In this document: positions 13,014-27,256 of the stretch, piece after piece
Layout of the letters: each line of letters begins with the position of its first letter
Position numbering within the stretch: position 1 is the stretch's first letter
Assembly: GCA_026168455.1 (NCBI GenBank)
Contig: CM047427.1
Span: 17,187,201-17,251,200, forward strand
Direction: 5' to 3'
Length of the DNA: 64,000 bases
From: Theocolax elegans
Taxonomy: Eukaryota > Arthropoda > Insecta > Hymenoptera > Cerocephalidae
Position numbers and translations under genes: made by a program
Notes under the pieces: generated by a model
What the model was told of the DNA's origin: nothing
What the model saw: only the letters and a program-made list of their open reading frames with translations
Database searches by the model: none

Positions 13014-16000
13014 ATATATATACACGTATACACTACCGGTCAACAGTTTGGGTACCCTAAAGTAAAAATGTATAATGTAAAATTTCGTAAATTGGCTTTA
13101 AGAGGTAAATCAAAACCTTTTGAATTGCATTTCAATCCTACGTATATATGGTTTCTGTAGGTAAGGGATGCTGGGGGATGCGCGTAAAATAAAATTTTAG
13201 TATTAGTTTGGTACTTCGAACCTGACGGCCGTTATCACTGTGCATATTTTAATTTTATAGACTTCAGTTATGAGTTTATAAACGTGTATTATACTATCTA
13301 TGTTTAATTTATTTACGTTTATTTATATATCTATATTTATTTATTATTTTCTATTATTATACTATATTTCCAAAAGCAAATTCCAATGTACGAGGTTTAA
13401 GATATTTCTTATTTATTTTTTATTAATAGATCTACTGAATATATAAAAACATTATTTTATTTAATAACATTAATATCCTGGCACGACACGAAACAATCAT
13501 TGCAGATTGCTTAAACCATGAAGAGAAAAAAGTGGATAAGATACTCACGGATTTCAAGTGAATTATGAATAATTTAAGAGCTTTATTAAAGTAAAGTTAT
13601 ACTTGAGACTAGACGTTCTCCAGAACAAAGCTCAAGCTCAAAGACTTGCTTGATACTTACTGCATTTTTAATATATACCTTTTTATAGCGAAATCAAACG
13701 AAGATACTTTTTCCCTCGTTAAAGTTGACATTGAAGTATACAAAGTTACATGAATATTCATTTTTTATGAAAATTAAATGGCATATGTGATTTTGAATAA
13801 TAGAATAATTTGGTAAAATGTGTAATACTTTGAAGAAAATTATATTTTGAAGTATAGTTTTTCAATGCTGACAGTTAACCTAAATGCTTTTAAAAAGATT
13901 TGTATCTCAAGGTGAATTAAGGAAATTAATTTATTTTTTAAAATAAAATACATTATTCATACCGAAATAAAGGAGAAAGGTTATTTCGAGAGTTTCCGTG
14001 AGTTGAGCTTCTTAAGTCTCACTCCAATAGTAAAATAAACAAGCAAGAGTGAACGTCTACATCCATTCAAAGAGGCAACATCGTCGCGCTAGTTTCTCCC
14101 CTCGGTAGTTCGAGCCAATGAAAAAAAGAGGGACTGGAGAAGAAGCGTGTTGAAAGAAAGACAAGCCAAAATCTCTATACGGAGGCAATTATGTTCACTC
14201 AAACGTTTATGCGCTATTGTGAAACAAGGGCGCTACAATTATTATGCATAGTCAAATATACCACCGGTGTTTCCATTAAAAATTAATAGGACATTGGTTT
14301 AATTACCGACTATCCGCAACTATTTTAGAATTTTCAATTCTATAATTTAGGTTTGCAAAATTCGGGAAGATTCGAGAACGATCGCGTATTACACCGAGGA
14401 AAAAAGTAATCTTTACTGTAAAAGCACGATATTTATGACACATAGGGCACAGCTACATTTTTATACGTAAACGTTACAAATACAAAGTTCTCTACCACAT
14501 AAAAACATATATATTTACTATACATTACTAGTTGTAAGGATTATTTAAGAAATTGCTTAGTACAATAAAAATCACAGTTATATTGCAATTATTTGTTTTA
14601 TATAAATAAATAAGGTATCTACGCTCTGAATATCATACTTACAAACCATATATTTCGAAGTTTTATTAAAACAAACAGATCGTTTTTCTTTATTTCTTGA
14701 TATAAATATACTTACTTTGCAAATAAAAAGGGAATTAAATTCTATATTTTATGAAGAATACTAGTGATAACTATTTTTTATAATAATTATTCCTCATCCA
14801 ATAGTACATTCCACTAAACAGAAATACTGAAAAATTGCTACAAAATTATAATAAATTTCACCAAATTTGTAACAAATTTTATTAAAAATGTTTGTTGTAT
14901 ATACTATGGAAACGTTTACTAAAAAATACATTAATTTAAAAGAATAACCTTCAATTTACCATGCAAACCCACTCACTTATCAATGTAGTAGTGAGACGAA
15001 ACCGTATGTGGCTTGAATGAATTGAATAGTTAATATTACAAAATGCAAATCGACATTACAAGACGTACTCAGTAATGTTAATTTAAATCTTACAGTAAGT
15101 ACAAATATAGTTACAAATACAAGAATAGATTAACTTACAACTAAAAATGATCCATATTCCATTAATATAGAATAAACGAACGACAATACAATTACGAAGA
15201 AACACAAGACTAAACGAATCAGCGAACTTTTCATTTAATAGTTAAAGAGATCGAATTCTTTGCGGTCAATGAATCAGGTCTTTATACAAGCACTGATTAC
15301 GAGTAATCGCGACATTCTTCCTGAGCAGATTACTCTTGAATTCATAAGGGTTTCGAGATAAGGATGGGACCGACGTAAATTACCTCGAGAGTCCAATTGG
15401 CCCCGGGGATCGACCCTCCCGAGAATGACGAACGCGACAAAGAGATATTGGCACTTTGGGTTATTAGCTTTCTCCTACCGATTTCTATGGTTCCATCCAC
15501 CTCTTTTTTTTTAGTTTTTTTCCTTTTTTTACGTGCAGTGCTTTGTTCCTTTGCAGGCGTCGATGAGAAACAATGAGACTTGCGTGTGGGTACCTCTGGA
15601 TTTCGATAACGGTGTATTGGAATTTTGTAGATTTTCCTTTTTTTATATAGGTAGTTACAAGTTTCCAGTTCCATTCAAATTCTTCTGACCGGTCGCTTTT
15701 ATGGTACGGCTATTGTTACTGTATTATTCACTGCCTTACACTAGTATACGATAGGATGGAATATTTGAATAACTATTTCTTTTAACCAATTATTAAAAAT
15801 TTATCTTTTTTACATACGCGCTTAATAAAACAATTTTAAGATTCAGTTAATTCTACGTAATTTTTTGTATAACACGTTAATTGTACTTTTGTGAATTCAA
15901 ATAATATCTTTTATTTGATTATTACTCTAATTCAGTTATTTACTATAAGTCTATAAGCGTTATTAAGTGTCATAAAAAGTTTGTATTCTCGTTTTGACAA

Positions 16001-16389
16001 ATTTAATAATCCTGGCATAAGGAACTACGATAACCAAAAATTATTGTTTATAAATTTTGAAAAATCTTTCTGAATTGTTTTGTACTTATTTTGGAATATT
16101 ATCCACAAACTTTGCAATACTTTATATACATAAATAAATGACATTTTTTTAAAGCTGCGTAGCGATCGATTTTGTAGTCAATCAGTGTCGACGGAAAATT
16201 ATTATCTACTAATTCCTACGGATTGAACACAAAGTTAGCAGTTTTTAAATATTTTCTTATTAAAAAAAATATATAAATTACTCTACGGTTATTCTGCATC
16301 GTTTATTATCGCCATTCACATTACTTTTCCAAAGTCTTAGTTTTATAATTTGAATATACCTTTGGGGATTTTAAAAAAAGATGATCATT
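13014..16389. other. Non-coding AT-rich sequence
   Basis: No gene seen. A GC-richer island at about 15240-15690 carries a 110-codon minus-strand frame (15342-15674) that is lysine-rich and matches no family I know. I treat it as chance or conserved non-coding sequence. Another modest GC island lies at about 14000-14180. Confidence 0.5.
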
Positions 16390-16505
16390 GCTATTTGATT
16401 GACATAACAGTTTAGGGGATGGTATATTTGATTGTCCCTTGCAACCGAGCAATGTAGGTTAATTATTTCAATTATTTAATAAAATATACCCAAATAGTAC
16501 TAGCT
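16390..16505 (-). repeat. Diverged short repeat, inverted copy
   Basis: Read on the minus strand this matches the family seen at 16634-16915: a TATTTTATTAAAT-type start, an AATTAACCTAC core, then CTCGGTTGCAA and a TATACCAT end. Identity is low (perhaps 65-70 percent), so this is an old copy of a short, probably MITE-like element. Confidence 0.4.
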
Positions 16506-16633
16506 AATTGAATAACATATTACTTTACTCAACTTCGAATTCATATTTGAATTACCACTTTAAAAATATTATAATTTTCCGTGCAATAATTTTTGATTAA
16601 AATATGTTCAATGTATTGGCTTGCAAATTTGCA

Positions 16634-16915
16634 GAATGACGTATTACTTTATTGTTTTATGTCTTTATACTTCGGTTCTGCATAAAATAATAGATTTTGT
16701 TAAATGAATCTAATAATTAACCTACCATACTCGATCGGTAACAATAAAGTATGCCACTCAATGGAACTTTGGGGGAATGGCATATTATTAAATTACGTTA
16801 TGTCTTTATATTTGAATTTTCTCTAGAATGGCATATTTCGTTAAATAAATGTAATGATTGAACTATGTTAGTCGAATGGTAACAATCAGATGCTGCATTC
16901 CATTAACAAAATTTT
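16634..16915 (+). repeat. Two diverged tandem copies of a 141-bp unit
   Basis: Unit 1 (16634-16774) and unit 2 (16775-16915) align end to end. Both open with GAATG-C-TATTA and share TTATGTCTTTATA, GTTAAAT, then TCG(A)TCGGTAACAAT-like blocks in the same order. Identity is about 70 percent. Related copies lie at 16390-16505 (inverted) and 50920-51017. Each unit has imperfect inverted ends (GAATGGCATAT against ATGCTGCATTCC), suggesting an old MITE that duplicated locally. Confidence 0.5.
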
Positions 16916-19900
16916 AACTCCAATTTCCCATAAGTAATGACACCGCGTAAAACTTTAATTTTTCGTTTTGCGAAGGCTAACTTGTCAAAAGATCAAGACC
17001 GATTTAAGATCCATGTCCGACTTTCAAACTCATTAATTTTTTTAATGTGTGTTACGTAACCGATGTCACGAGTAGCGTACACTTGCGAGGTGACGAATAG
17101 TTATTAATTTCCTTCCTGTTTCACTTTCATTTATTTTTACACTTTTGGTTTATTATTTACTACTCGAACAAGTTTCATCCGTTAAATATATTTTTCATTA
17201 AAACCGATAGATTTATTTTTATTTTCACATTTTATTGAATGTTTTCACGCGCATCACGATTTAATTTTTATCGATGTGAAACGATAGGTCATCGATCCTA
17301 AGAGAATCATTTCTTTTAGGTTTGCCGAATTAATACACGAAGAATAATATAAATTAAAATAATAATACTATTTTATTTCCATATAAAATACATACCATTA
17401 TTTATTAAATTGGAAACACCTTAATAAATTTAGTTATATTATTGATTGAACTTGAATCGTGTTACCTACAGATATCCTACCTCTATATACTTTTCTTATC
17501 TAAGTTTGTGTGGTATCTTGGTATTACTTGCATAGAAAGCTAGAGTAGACGTTAACTTCGTTTATAGGATAACTACTTTATGAATAAGTAGTCACTACTT
17601 CGTAATAATAATAACTTGAAAACTAATTAAAATTATACGTGTACTAACTATTTACTTATATTATGCAAAATATCAAACTCTAATCTACGACTGATCAATT
17701 AAGTATATTTACTACATAATCTCAATTACAAACAATTTATCTCCAAGTTTTCGATGATCAAATATGTCACTTTAGTTATGGTTATCTCGTAATTAAATCA
17801 AGAGTTTTGAGAAAAATTAACATTTTTAAAATTAGGGAAGTGTTAGTAGGAATCTGACAACTTTTTCAGTATGGTATTAACATTGTAATGTTAAATAATA
17901 TGTACCGTTTTACAATATTACAATTAATTACATTTACTGCGGAATTTTGTGAAATTTATAAATATTTTTTGTATTACTTTTGTAATTGAAAAAATTATTT
18001 TGATCATTTTAGTTTTACCGATCGAAAATGTTAAAGTTCAGACATAAAAAGTATAAGACTACATTACCTTTAAGCTGTTATATGCAACGTTGAAAAGTGT
18101 ATTAAATAATTAAATTCACTCTTTTTTTTACTGCTGAATTACGCATCCTTTCTCGATACATCAATATTTAATTATCAAAGTACTTATAAAAATAAAATCA
18201 GGAGATTCTAGACGCTGGGTCGAAACTGCTCTATAAATTATTTCTACGATATCACAGGGTGTAGCCAGTTTCTACTCGAAGGCGAAAAGAATCTCATTAT
18301 AAAACTGAAGAAACGCGAAATCGTATTTAAAACTAAAAGACGAGAAATGAATTTTAAAAATCAAGGCATTTACAATATTGGAAGGCAAGAGAGGAATGGA
18401 TAGAAGAACCTTATGCAGAAACTCCTATCCCCTCTTCGATCATTTGTAGCGATAACGTCACGATTGATATTCCTACTTACATAATGCGATTGGATGTTCA
18501 CTAAAATGTGGCTCTAGATAAGAGCTTTCGTACCTACTATATAATTTATACCGATAACAAAAAATATAATTTGCCCCGGGACAAAGTAGTTTTAGTATAT
18601 AACGCTAAACGTTTAGAAAGGAATAATCGTATAATGGTTCGTATTTATTTAAACGTACTTTTATCAAATAATTTCATATAAATTGCTATTTCTACTTGAT
18701 CTATTTTAATGATCGAATATATGATCATTTTCTTAATTAAGTATTTATTCTTTTTTAAAGTATTTTTAATTTTTTCCATCAGGGACTTCAACTTACTTGA
18801 ATTTACTTAAATTTAAAATTAATTACATGAATATAATTATTATATTATCGACAGTACTTATTTTTTAGATTGAAACTTATAGGCTAAATGTTTTTTATTT
18901 TTTATACGAAAAAAAATATTCTTACTTAAAACGTCATATTGTAATACCATGTTCTATTTTTTAAATTTTTATGTTAATTTATTTGCATTTTTATGCATGG
19001 ACTTATTAAAATTTAGAAAAGTCATAGTAAATATTACAAGAATTATAGTAAATTTTATAATAAACTGTAGTAATTTTTACTGGAAAACATACTAATTTTT
19101 CTCAGTTTGTCAGTCTGTGATATCTTCACTAGAAACTAAAGTAATTTTTAATCTAAACTTTTTCTCAGTGTGTATTTTGAATTTGTCATCCGTTTAAAGA
19201 TAAAATAAGATGGTTAATTGTGGTTTGTCTTCAATTATCCTCTTATATAAAATTAATGGGCCTAAATGTGAAGCCAAAATTAGATTGATTTAATTGGCTA
19301 CAAAGTGGTTATGTAAAAGTTTAAAGCGCGACACTAAATTTATTATAATTTATATGTAATCAAATGTGTGAGAAATAATTTTCAATTATAGATCAGAATA
19401 TTGACTGCGGATGAAAGTTTAAAATAATTGAACCGAATGTAAAGTAACATCTGAATGGAGTTTTTTTTATATTCCATACTAGCTACAGGCTAGCCACACA
19501 CATATATAATTGTACTTGTAACAAGAGTCGAAGCGAATGTTTACGAAATACCTGTTGAATGCACCGAGAGCCATTATAGATTTCCAAAGCTCGGATGTAT
19601 GTATATATGTATGTATATATATTTATATATATATAATAGGCCAACAACTCCCTAGGTGATTTTCCGCTCGTTAAAGGCCCGAAAATCCGGGGGCGTTAAT
19701 AATATTCATACAAGAAAAGAAAAGCAAAGGAAAAACAAAAAATCAATGGCCATCGAAAATGAGATTTTAATGAGTTTTAAACGAGCCGGAAGCTCGTATG
19801 TTTATCATAACCCCGCAATTTTCATTAGCCCTAATTGAGATGGCGCGAGAAAACGTAAAAAGCAAAAAGTAAAAAAGAAAAAGAATGCGGGAGAGAGAGA

Positions 19901-22900
19901 GAGAGAGAGGAAGAAAGTGCGGGCCTCCCTGCGCTCGAAATTTTATTTAACGGTAAATGTATATAGGATAAGGGCTCGAATTACATAATTCCCAGGGCAA
20001 CGGAGCGAGACGTGCAAACGCGATTAACCTGAGTCTGCTCGACTGCAGCCGGAGGGAGCATAAGGTCCGAGAGGTAAGTTCGTATCGAATTAAGGAGGGA
20101 TGCTCGGTGAAGAGCTTTTGTTTAACTAGTACTACCGCTAGCTTTTGCGAGTGCACGTGAGCGTGAACAAATATTTCGAATGTGTTTCGTTCGAAATGTC
20201 TATTTCCATATGTTTGTACGTGTATATATATTTCTACTCGCTTGGGTATGATAATTTTGAAATAAATGCACGGTGCTGCTGCAACTCCCGGTCCTCGTGC
20301 TGTCTGACTAGATACGACATTTTCTACTTAACCTTTAGCGGTGCTCGGTTTCTCTCTAATATACTGGGATGGTAACCCGAGATAAAATTACTTGTATGTG
20401 TACTCGATGATTTATTATGGCTTCCCGAGTTATATGTTTACTTTACTGCGCTTATTCACTTTACATCTTGGAAGTATTTCTGATTTAGTAAACTCCAACA
20501 ACTCACTCGCGAGGATTCTCTCGACTCGCTACACCTTTATTTTATATCCTCTCGAGTGTTTGTAATTGTTCAGACCGAACCGCTCGTTTTTACGAGCGGA
20601 CTAAATGCTTCATTTATGATCAGATAATGACATTATTACGGGAATAAATTGTACATGTCTTGATTATAAATATTATAAATAATACTTGCAGTCTAGTTCG
20701 TTGCGTGCAACGATGCACCTTTAAGTAGAATTGATTCGTTTCAGTCAGACACGCTCCTCGACTTTTCCAAGTTGTACTCCGGAATTCAAAACTTTTATTC
20801 GTTCGTAGAATACATATATTTATTTTAATAATTCAAATAAAAACGCTTTTTTGTGCAATTCTTACGATTTTAACGATTTTTCGTTGTGTTGGTTCGTCAG
20901 CATCATCAGTCATTGTATAATAAACAAAAATTGTTAGCAAACAAAAAATAGAGCACAGCCGTAGTCAAAATACCAAATGTGAAATACAAACAAATATATT
21001 TCTTGCGGCATTCAGATGTTATATAACGTCGATCACTGTTGAAAATATTTTTAGATTTTATATCAAAAGAACATTCAAATACGAATTGTTAATAAAGAAA
21101 TTATTAAAAAAAGAATCAGAATCTAATTCTTTTTTCGGATTTTATTTCACGGTTATTATTTTCCCGGTGAATCATGGTTATTATTTTCTATGTGTAGAGA
21201 TACAACTGTTTCTTCATTGTTGAATATATGTACATTCACACGTTTAATCATTTCCTTTTTGTTCCCACCGTGTATGACACTAGACAAGATTTACAGTCAA
21301 ATTCGTATATAATCCCAATTTGATCCCATTTTTAAAAATGTTTTTATGTAATTAATAATCGTTTTTAAATACTTAATGATCAAAGAAATCTTACATTCAT
21401 CCTTCTTATAACAAATTCAACCCTATTCGAATTTTTTTCCAATTACAAGTTTCTTTTATTTTTTTATAATTTTTAGATAATTTTTTGTATAAATAATTAT
21501 ATAATTAGCTTTTAATATTATAGAGTATATTTAACATACAGACATTTTCATAAAATTAACATTATCGCGTAAAATGATTGACATTATATAAAAAATATAT
21601 GTCAAGTGTTAAAATAACTTCATAAGTAGCTAAGTAAAAAATTTTATTTCATATAATATAACATAAATTTTCGTCATACGATCACCGACGATCGCGTAAA
21701 AATAAACGCAGCCTTTACGAAGAGGTTGAAATTTCAAAGACAGTTTGTAAAATGAAGTAGAAAATATAAATGCATAAAAAATATGTAAAAGTTCCATTTT
21801 CTTCTCACGAAAGTTAGTTCGAGCAAACTTTTTACACGACTCTTTACACGAATGTATATTTTCACTCTGGATGCATACGCGGATAGATATATAGATTTGC
21901 ATGCACGCATCCGCACGTGTGTGCATGTAGGTGCTCGTAGGGGTTGAAATGTATTCGCATCGACTCAGACTTGATATTTTATTAGCAATACGATTATACA
22001 TGACTCGAATGAAATACCCAAGATATTGGAGTTTATATTCAATTGATTAGCTATCGGGTCAAAAGTTCTTTGATATACTATGTTGAGTTATGTTGGTTTA
22101 ATCTACCCGATTAGAGTTCGCTTCGTTAATATAATCACGGCTGTTCATCTTGCGGAATGATTGTAAATCGATCGCTGTTCAATTGTCTCAAGTGAATATT
22201 TGATAATCCTCATTCAAGCTATAACCTCCGACTTATCATTGATGTACGTCTACTTGATCGTTTGATCACTTGCATGATAGGTAAATTTACATCCGCGTTA
22301 GTAGATTTATTTTCAATACCAAACTCAACATCGTATGTTATTTAAATTAGATGGAATTCAGTTAAATATTTTGCTATTCAATTTTCGCAATCTTATATTT
22401 TACGTGACTTAACGTTAGGCGTAATATAAAATACGTTATTTAAATGCCGCGCGATCTATCAGTATGAGATTCAGTGAATTCGTGTATATTTTTTTAGTGT
22501 GTCTAGTGCTTATAGTTACTCCTAGTATAATTTATTTTAAAATTACTACTTTAAGAGTTATTTGATAGATTTTATAATATTTTACATATTAAAAATAAAA
22601 TGTACTCTTGGAAATTGATTAAATATTAAAAGGTGATTGTTCAATGCAAAAAATTTGCATTGAAGCTGTCACTATTTTTTATTAATATTAGATTATATAT
22701 AAATATTAGAACTCTACGATCAATAGAGAATATGATGAAACTATTAGTGATATTGATATTGACAACTAATTTGCATTTCTTAAGTATTTTACAATTCATG
22801 TATATTTTTAAAAGAAGTCATTTGTTTGTTATAAAAATATTATTATAAAACGTGAAATTTTTTATTTTATAGGGATATACTATATATATATTTCTTTTCA

Positions 22901-23442
22901 ATAAATTTTGAATACTATATGTATTTATGTTATGTCTATTCCCACTAAATATGCTATATTTTATTTAACTTCGTGAAGTATACTAATAAAAAATGTTCTA
23001 TTTTGAGTAATTGTAATCGTAAGTACTATAAATGAATGTTTACAACTCTAGTCTTTGACTCTGTTCCATCAATCGCAATTTTTATAATCATATTTACATC
23101 CTTCTTTCATTTACGTTGATCACAGTTTTGATGTTGTATTTCATAACCAATGACTCAGATAGACAATGGATGTCTTAAATTACTTGTCCATAACGTACAT
23201 TGTTTAGCTCTTGTCACCTTTTGAGAAACAAAAAAATTGTATATTAAAAGTCTTGAATTAGTAACAGATTTATAAATGTGACATATCAAATGCGTTATCA
23301 TTCTTTGTAAGTATTAATCAATTTAATTACACCTGGTATTGCTTTTCAAATTTTAACATCTGGTAGGTTCTACAGGAAATGTGATTCCTATAAAATTCAA
23401 CTTGTTTTCGTACTCTGAACATTTTAATAATTTATCTGCATA
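16916..23442. other. Non-coding sequence with GC islands and microsatellites
   Basis: No gene called. A GC/CpG-richer island spans about 19640-20560, with a (GA)n tract at 19891-19909 and a TA/TG-rich tract at 19600-19640. A perfect hairpin, CCGCTCGT-TTTT-ACGAGCGG, lies at about 20580-20599. A stretch at 19996-20073 is open in one frame between an AG and a GTAAGT, but support is weak. Minus-strand open frames around 21630-22000 are AT-rich and do not look coding. Confidence 0.5.
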
Positions 23443-23446
23443 TTTC
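23443..23446. repeat. Target-site duplication TTTC (left)
   Basis: TTTC directly abuts the left LTR and is repeated at 28890-28893 directly after the right LTR. This is the 4-bp duplication expected for a Ty3/gypsy insertion. Confidence 0.7.
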
Positions 23447-24097
23447 TTTGGTTGTCGGGTACGCGCCGTGTAGTGTAAAATAAATGAACAGATGATTACA
23501 GAATATAAATAAAGTTTATTAAAATATTTCGTTGTACGTGTCAAGAGTTTGTGTCTAACGAGTATGTGTGCTCGGGTGGAGCGTTAGGCTGTGAATGAAT
23601 CTCCTATGCAAAGCTGCTTCGCAGGTCACCTACGGAAAGGGATGGAAGGGATGATAATAATCGGTACAGTTAGTTTTCTAAGGTAGGGAAAAGGTTTGCA
23701 AGTTTGAACCCGTCGAACGATGCGAACCAGATGTATGCAGTAATTAAGGAAAACATTGACCGGGTGAATCCCAAAACGTGAAAAGAAATTAATTACCCGG
23801 ATGACTATAAAACTGAGCATAAAAATTTAACCGTAAGGATGCCGAAATATAAAACAATTGAGGAATGGATGTCCGCGCGGGTGAAAAGGTTTAGGATTAG
23901 GAAAAGACTGACCTGCGACGGGACTTCGTAAAGGAGGCGTGTTTGAGGATGTATATGCATGTGTATGTGTTTGTTTGCGTGTGTTTGAATACAACTTATT
24001 TATAAATACATATAATATGATTCATGTGCTTGAATTTAATCATATATAATATTTAACTTAATAATAAATGCCCGAGCGTATGTAGCAAGCCGCTACA
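23447..24097 (-). repeat. 3' LTR
   Basis: A 651-bp direct repeat of 28239-28889. On the element's strand it begins TGTAGCGGCTTGCTACA and ends ACAACCAAA; the terminal two or three bases are uncertain. The only difference I find from the other LTR is a G/A change near 23575. The short minus-strand open frame inside (23626-23820) appears in both LTRs and is not a gene. Confidence 0.95.
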
Positions 24098-24110
24098 GTA
24101 CCCCCTTGCC
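24098..24110 (-). promoter_or_regulatory. Polypurine tract
   Basis: On the element's strand GGCAAGGGGGTAC lies directly before the 3' LTR, where plus-strand DNA priming occurs in LTR retrotransposons. Pol ends only about 18 bases upstream, leaving no room for an envelope gene. Confidence 0.75.
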
Positions 24111-24128
24111 AGTGATGAAGTCACGATA

Positions 24129-26395
24129 TCAGTTGAATCCAGCTTGGTAGCGCTCGGTAAATCGAACGCGTCGTCCTGACCTGCGAGGATCGTCTTGGCG
24201 CTGTGTGGTTCGAAGATGTGATGAAGGAGTGGGGCTGTTGTTTGATTGCGTTGTCTGCTGTTGCTCCTCTGTAGTTATGTTGTCCTCTGCTAGTGTGAAT
24301 GCAGGTATAAGTCGATCTATACATACGGTAATGTGATTTCCGTTGATCAACAGTACAAACGTTTTATCGGACCTTTCTATTATTTTATAAGGACCATCGT
24401 ACGGCATATCCAGTGTATTTTTAACTGCATCGTGTCGTACGAAGGCGTGGCTGCTTGTGTTGAGGTCTTTAAAAATAAAAACTTTCCGCTCGCCGTGTCG
24501 GCTTGCTTTTACTGGTCGCAGTGTCTGCATTTTGCGACGTAAGTCCTTGATGTACTCAGCTGCGTCGTCCGTTGCGTTCGGCTGTGCTGATAGGAATTCG
24601 CCGGGTAGCCGAAGTGTTTCGCCGTATACGAGTTCGGCTGAGGTCGCTGATAAGTCCTCTTTCCATGCTGTTCTTATGCCAAGCAGAACGGTGTGTAGAA
24701 CTCGCGTCCATTGCTTGTTCTCGTGGCATCTAATAGCCGCCTTGAGCTGGCGGTGTAAACGCTCGACCATACCGTTGGCCTTGGGATTGTACGCTGTTGT
24801 GCGGAGGCGAGTCGCGCCTATCAATCGATTGAGCGATTGAAAAAGGTTAGACTCGAATTGTCGTCCTTGGTCTGTTGTAACCCTTAATGGTGTTCCGAAA
24901 CGGCAGATCCAGCCCTCGTAAAATGCTCGAGCAACTGTCTCCGCCTCTTGGTCCGGCAGCGGGAAAGCTTCGGGCCAGCGTGTATAGCGGTCGACGCACG
25001 TTAGGCAGTACCGTTGTCCTTCCGATATTGGCAGTACTATGATATCTATATGTACGTGCTGGAATCGGGCTGATGGTGGTGTGAATTCGCCCGTAGGCGA
25101 AGTAACGTGCCGTGTAATCTTTGACCTTTGACACGCGATGCACGCTCGCGCCCATTCGCGGCAATCGGCGTTGATCGATGGCCAAACGAAACGTTGTGTC
25201 ACTTGCTTGACCGTAGCTTTAATCCCTGGATGAGACAAGTGATGCACGGAGTTGAATGCAGCTTTCCGAAAGGAAGCTGTGATGTAAGGTCTTGCCGTGG
25301 ATGTGGAGATATCGCAAAAAACAGCTGTGTCCGTTCCGGGAATCTGAATTAGCTTGAGTTTCAGCGTTGATTCCGGACACAGGTATGTTTTAAGCTCCTC
25401 GTCCTCTTGTTGGGATGCTGCTAAAGCACTGTAGTCGATACAAGTAGTGATGGTTTCGATGCGTGAAAGTGCATCGGCGACGATGTTATCTTGACCGGCC
25501 ACGTGTCTAATGTCTGTGGTGTACTGACCGATAAAGTCAAGATGTCGAGCTTGCCTTGGTGTAGCCTTTTCTAATTTTTGTTTAAAAGCGAATATTAGCG
25601 GCTTGTGGTCCGTGAAGATTGTAAAATCGCGAGCTTCTAGCATATGCTTAAAATGTTTTATTGCTAGATAAATCGCGAGTAACTCGCGGTCGAACGCACT
25701 ATACCGATTTTCGGTCGGGCTTAACTTTTTGGAGAAGAACCCAAGAGGTTCCCACTGATCGTTTACCCGTTGCTGCAGCACGGCACCTACAGCTACATCA
25801 GATGCATCGCAGACGAGCGCGAGAAATGCTCCAGATTGTGGGTGCGCGAGTAAAGTCGCGTGTGATAAATCCTCTCGTACTTGATTGAATGCTTCGGTGG
25901 CTTCTGGGTTCCAGGTAAGCGGTGCCTTGCCTTTGAGCTGCCCGTGCAATAAATCGTTGAGCGGGGCTTGTCGTTCAGCTGTTTTAGGTAAGCAATTTCG
26001 ATAGAAATTTACCATACCCAAAAACTGCCTTAATTGTTTTGCGGTTGTAGGTCTTTTGTACTCCCTAATTGCTGTAATTCTATTAGGGAGTGGTTGCACG
26101 CCCTTCGGCGTGATCAGGTAGCCGAGAAAAGGAACTTCTGGTTGACCAAAGAGGCACTTTCCCGGGTTTAATACGATACCGTATTCTTGTAGGCGTTGAA
26201 AGAGCTGCCGTAGGTGGTCGAAGTGCTCCTCTTCGTTCGTTGATGCCACTAGGATATCGTCTATATATCCGTAGCAGAAGTCGAGTCCTCGCAGCATCTC
26301 GTCACAAAATCGCTGGAATGTTTGAGCGGCGTTTCTGAGACCGAAACTCATAAACGGAAACTCAAATAACCCGAAAGGTGTGGTGATGGCCGTTT
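24129..26395 (-). CDS. pol, downstream part: RT core, RNase H, integrase
   Basis: The frame resumes here after a one-base frameshift in RT; the first Met is at 26351, giving 740 residues. Numbering from that Met: the RT catalytic motif YIDD is at 29-32; the RNase H acidic residues fall at about D182, E223, D248 and D292; the integrase HHCC zinc-binding module lies at about 370-407 (ends CIACQ); the catalytic triad is at about D436, D494 and E530, with exactly 35 residues between the last two. A GPY-type module near the C-terminus (DGPYKIIE) is typical of Ty3/gypsy integrases. Length and motifs are normal for the family, and all catalytic residues checked are present. This part lacks its own start because it belongs to a single polyprotein with the upstream pol segment. 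Confidence 0.93.
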
Positions 26396-27256
26396 GTGGA
26401 TGTCTTCCTCGGCCACCGGTATCTGATTATACGCACGCACCAGGTCAATTTTTGAAAAAATTGATTTGCCGTGTAGAGTTTGCGCGAAATCTTGTATATG
26501 CTTAACAGGATACCGGTCCGGGATGGTGCGTGCGTTTAGCGCACGATAATCTCCGCAAGGTCGCCACTCATCGTCTTGTTTGGGCACCATGTGTAGAGGC
26601 GCCGCCCAGCTGCTCGACGAGGGTCTCGCGGTACCGAGTTGCAACATTGCCTCGAACGCTCTTTTGGCCGCCATGTAGCGTTCAGGAGCAAGGCGGCGTG
26701 GTTTTGCTGCCGCTGGTGGTCCGGGCGTCGTTTCGACGTAGTGTTTCGTCTTGTGCTTAATGACAGGTGCACGGCCGTCCGGGCGCGTGATGTCCGGGTA
26801 ATCGGCGAGTAAACGGTGATAAGGTGTTGCTCCCGTAATAACTTTGATACTCGGGATATTACACTCGCATACCTGGCCGCGTGTTCCGATGTTTGATAAT
26901 TGATCAATAAGTCGGCCGTTTCGAATATCCACTAACAATCCGTAGTGAGATAAAAAATCAGCGCCGATGATCGGTTTGCTTACATCCGCGATCGTGAATT
27001 TCCACGGAAGTGACCGTCGTAACCCGAGATTTAGCGCGAGTGTCTTTGTTCCGTAAGTCGCGATTACCGTACCATTTGCTGCTGCTAATTCATAAGTCGA
27101 CCTTTTCAATGGGCCGCGAACTGCCATTCGCGGGTACACGCAAAGGTCGGCGCCGGTGTCTATTAAAAATTGGGACCTCGTTTCCTTGTCGGTAACGAAC
27201 AGGCGGCGCGTTGTGAAACTCGGCTCGCTCGCCGCCATTAGCGAGTGCCGGTCGCG
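26348..27256 (-). pseudogene. pol, upstream part: protease and N-terminal RT, cut by a frameshift
   Basis: Entered by -1 frameshifting from gag. The protease active site ([12 protein letters not shown], coded at about 27140-27170) is followed by a short linker and the first RT blocks, including [10 protein letters not shown] and [15 protein letters not shown], the latter carrying the first catalytic Asp. Shortly after, the frame fails: one base is missing in a short T run at about 26393-26395 (plus strand), and translation runs into a stop at 26348. RT then continues in the next frame. Everything else looks intact, so this is either a fresh inactivating mutation or a homopolymer error in the assembly. 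It cannot start independently in the true element; an ATG at 27325 lies within the gag overlap. Confidence 0.9.

Noticed and set aside
19996..20073. 78-base open block between CCCAG and GAG|GTAAGT
   Set aside because: The acceptor lacks a pyrimidine tract and no partner exon or family supports it, though the donor is good.
23626..23820. 64-codon minus-strand frame, repeated at 28418-28612
   Set aside because: It lies wholly inside the two LTRs and has no known protein character.
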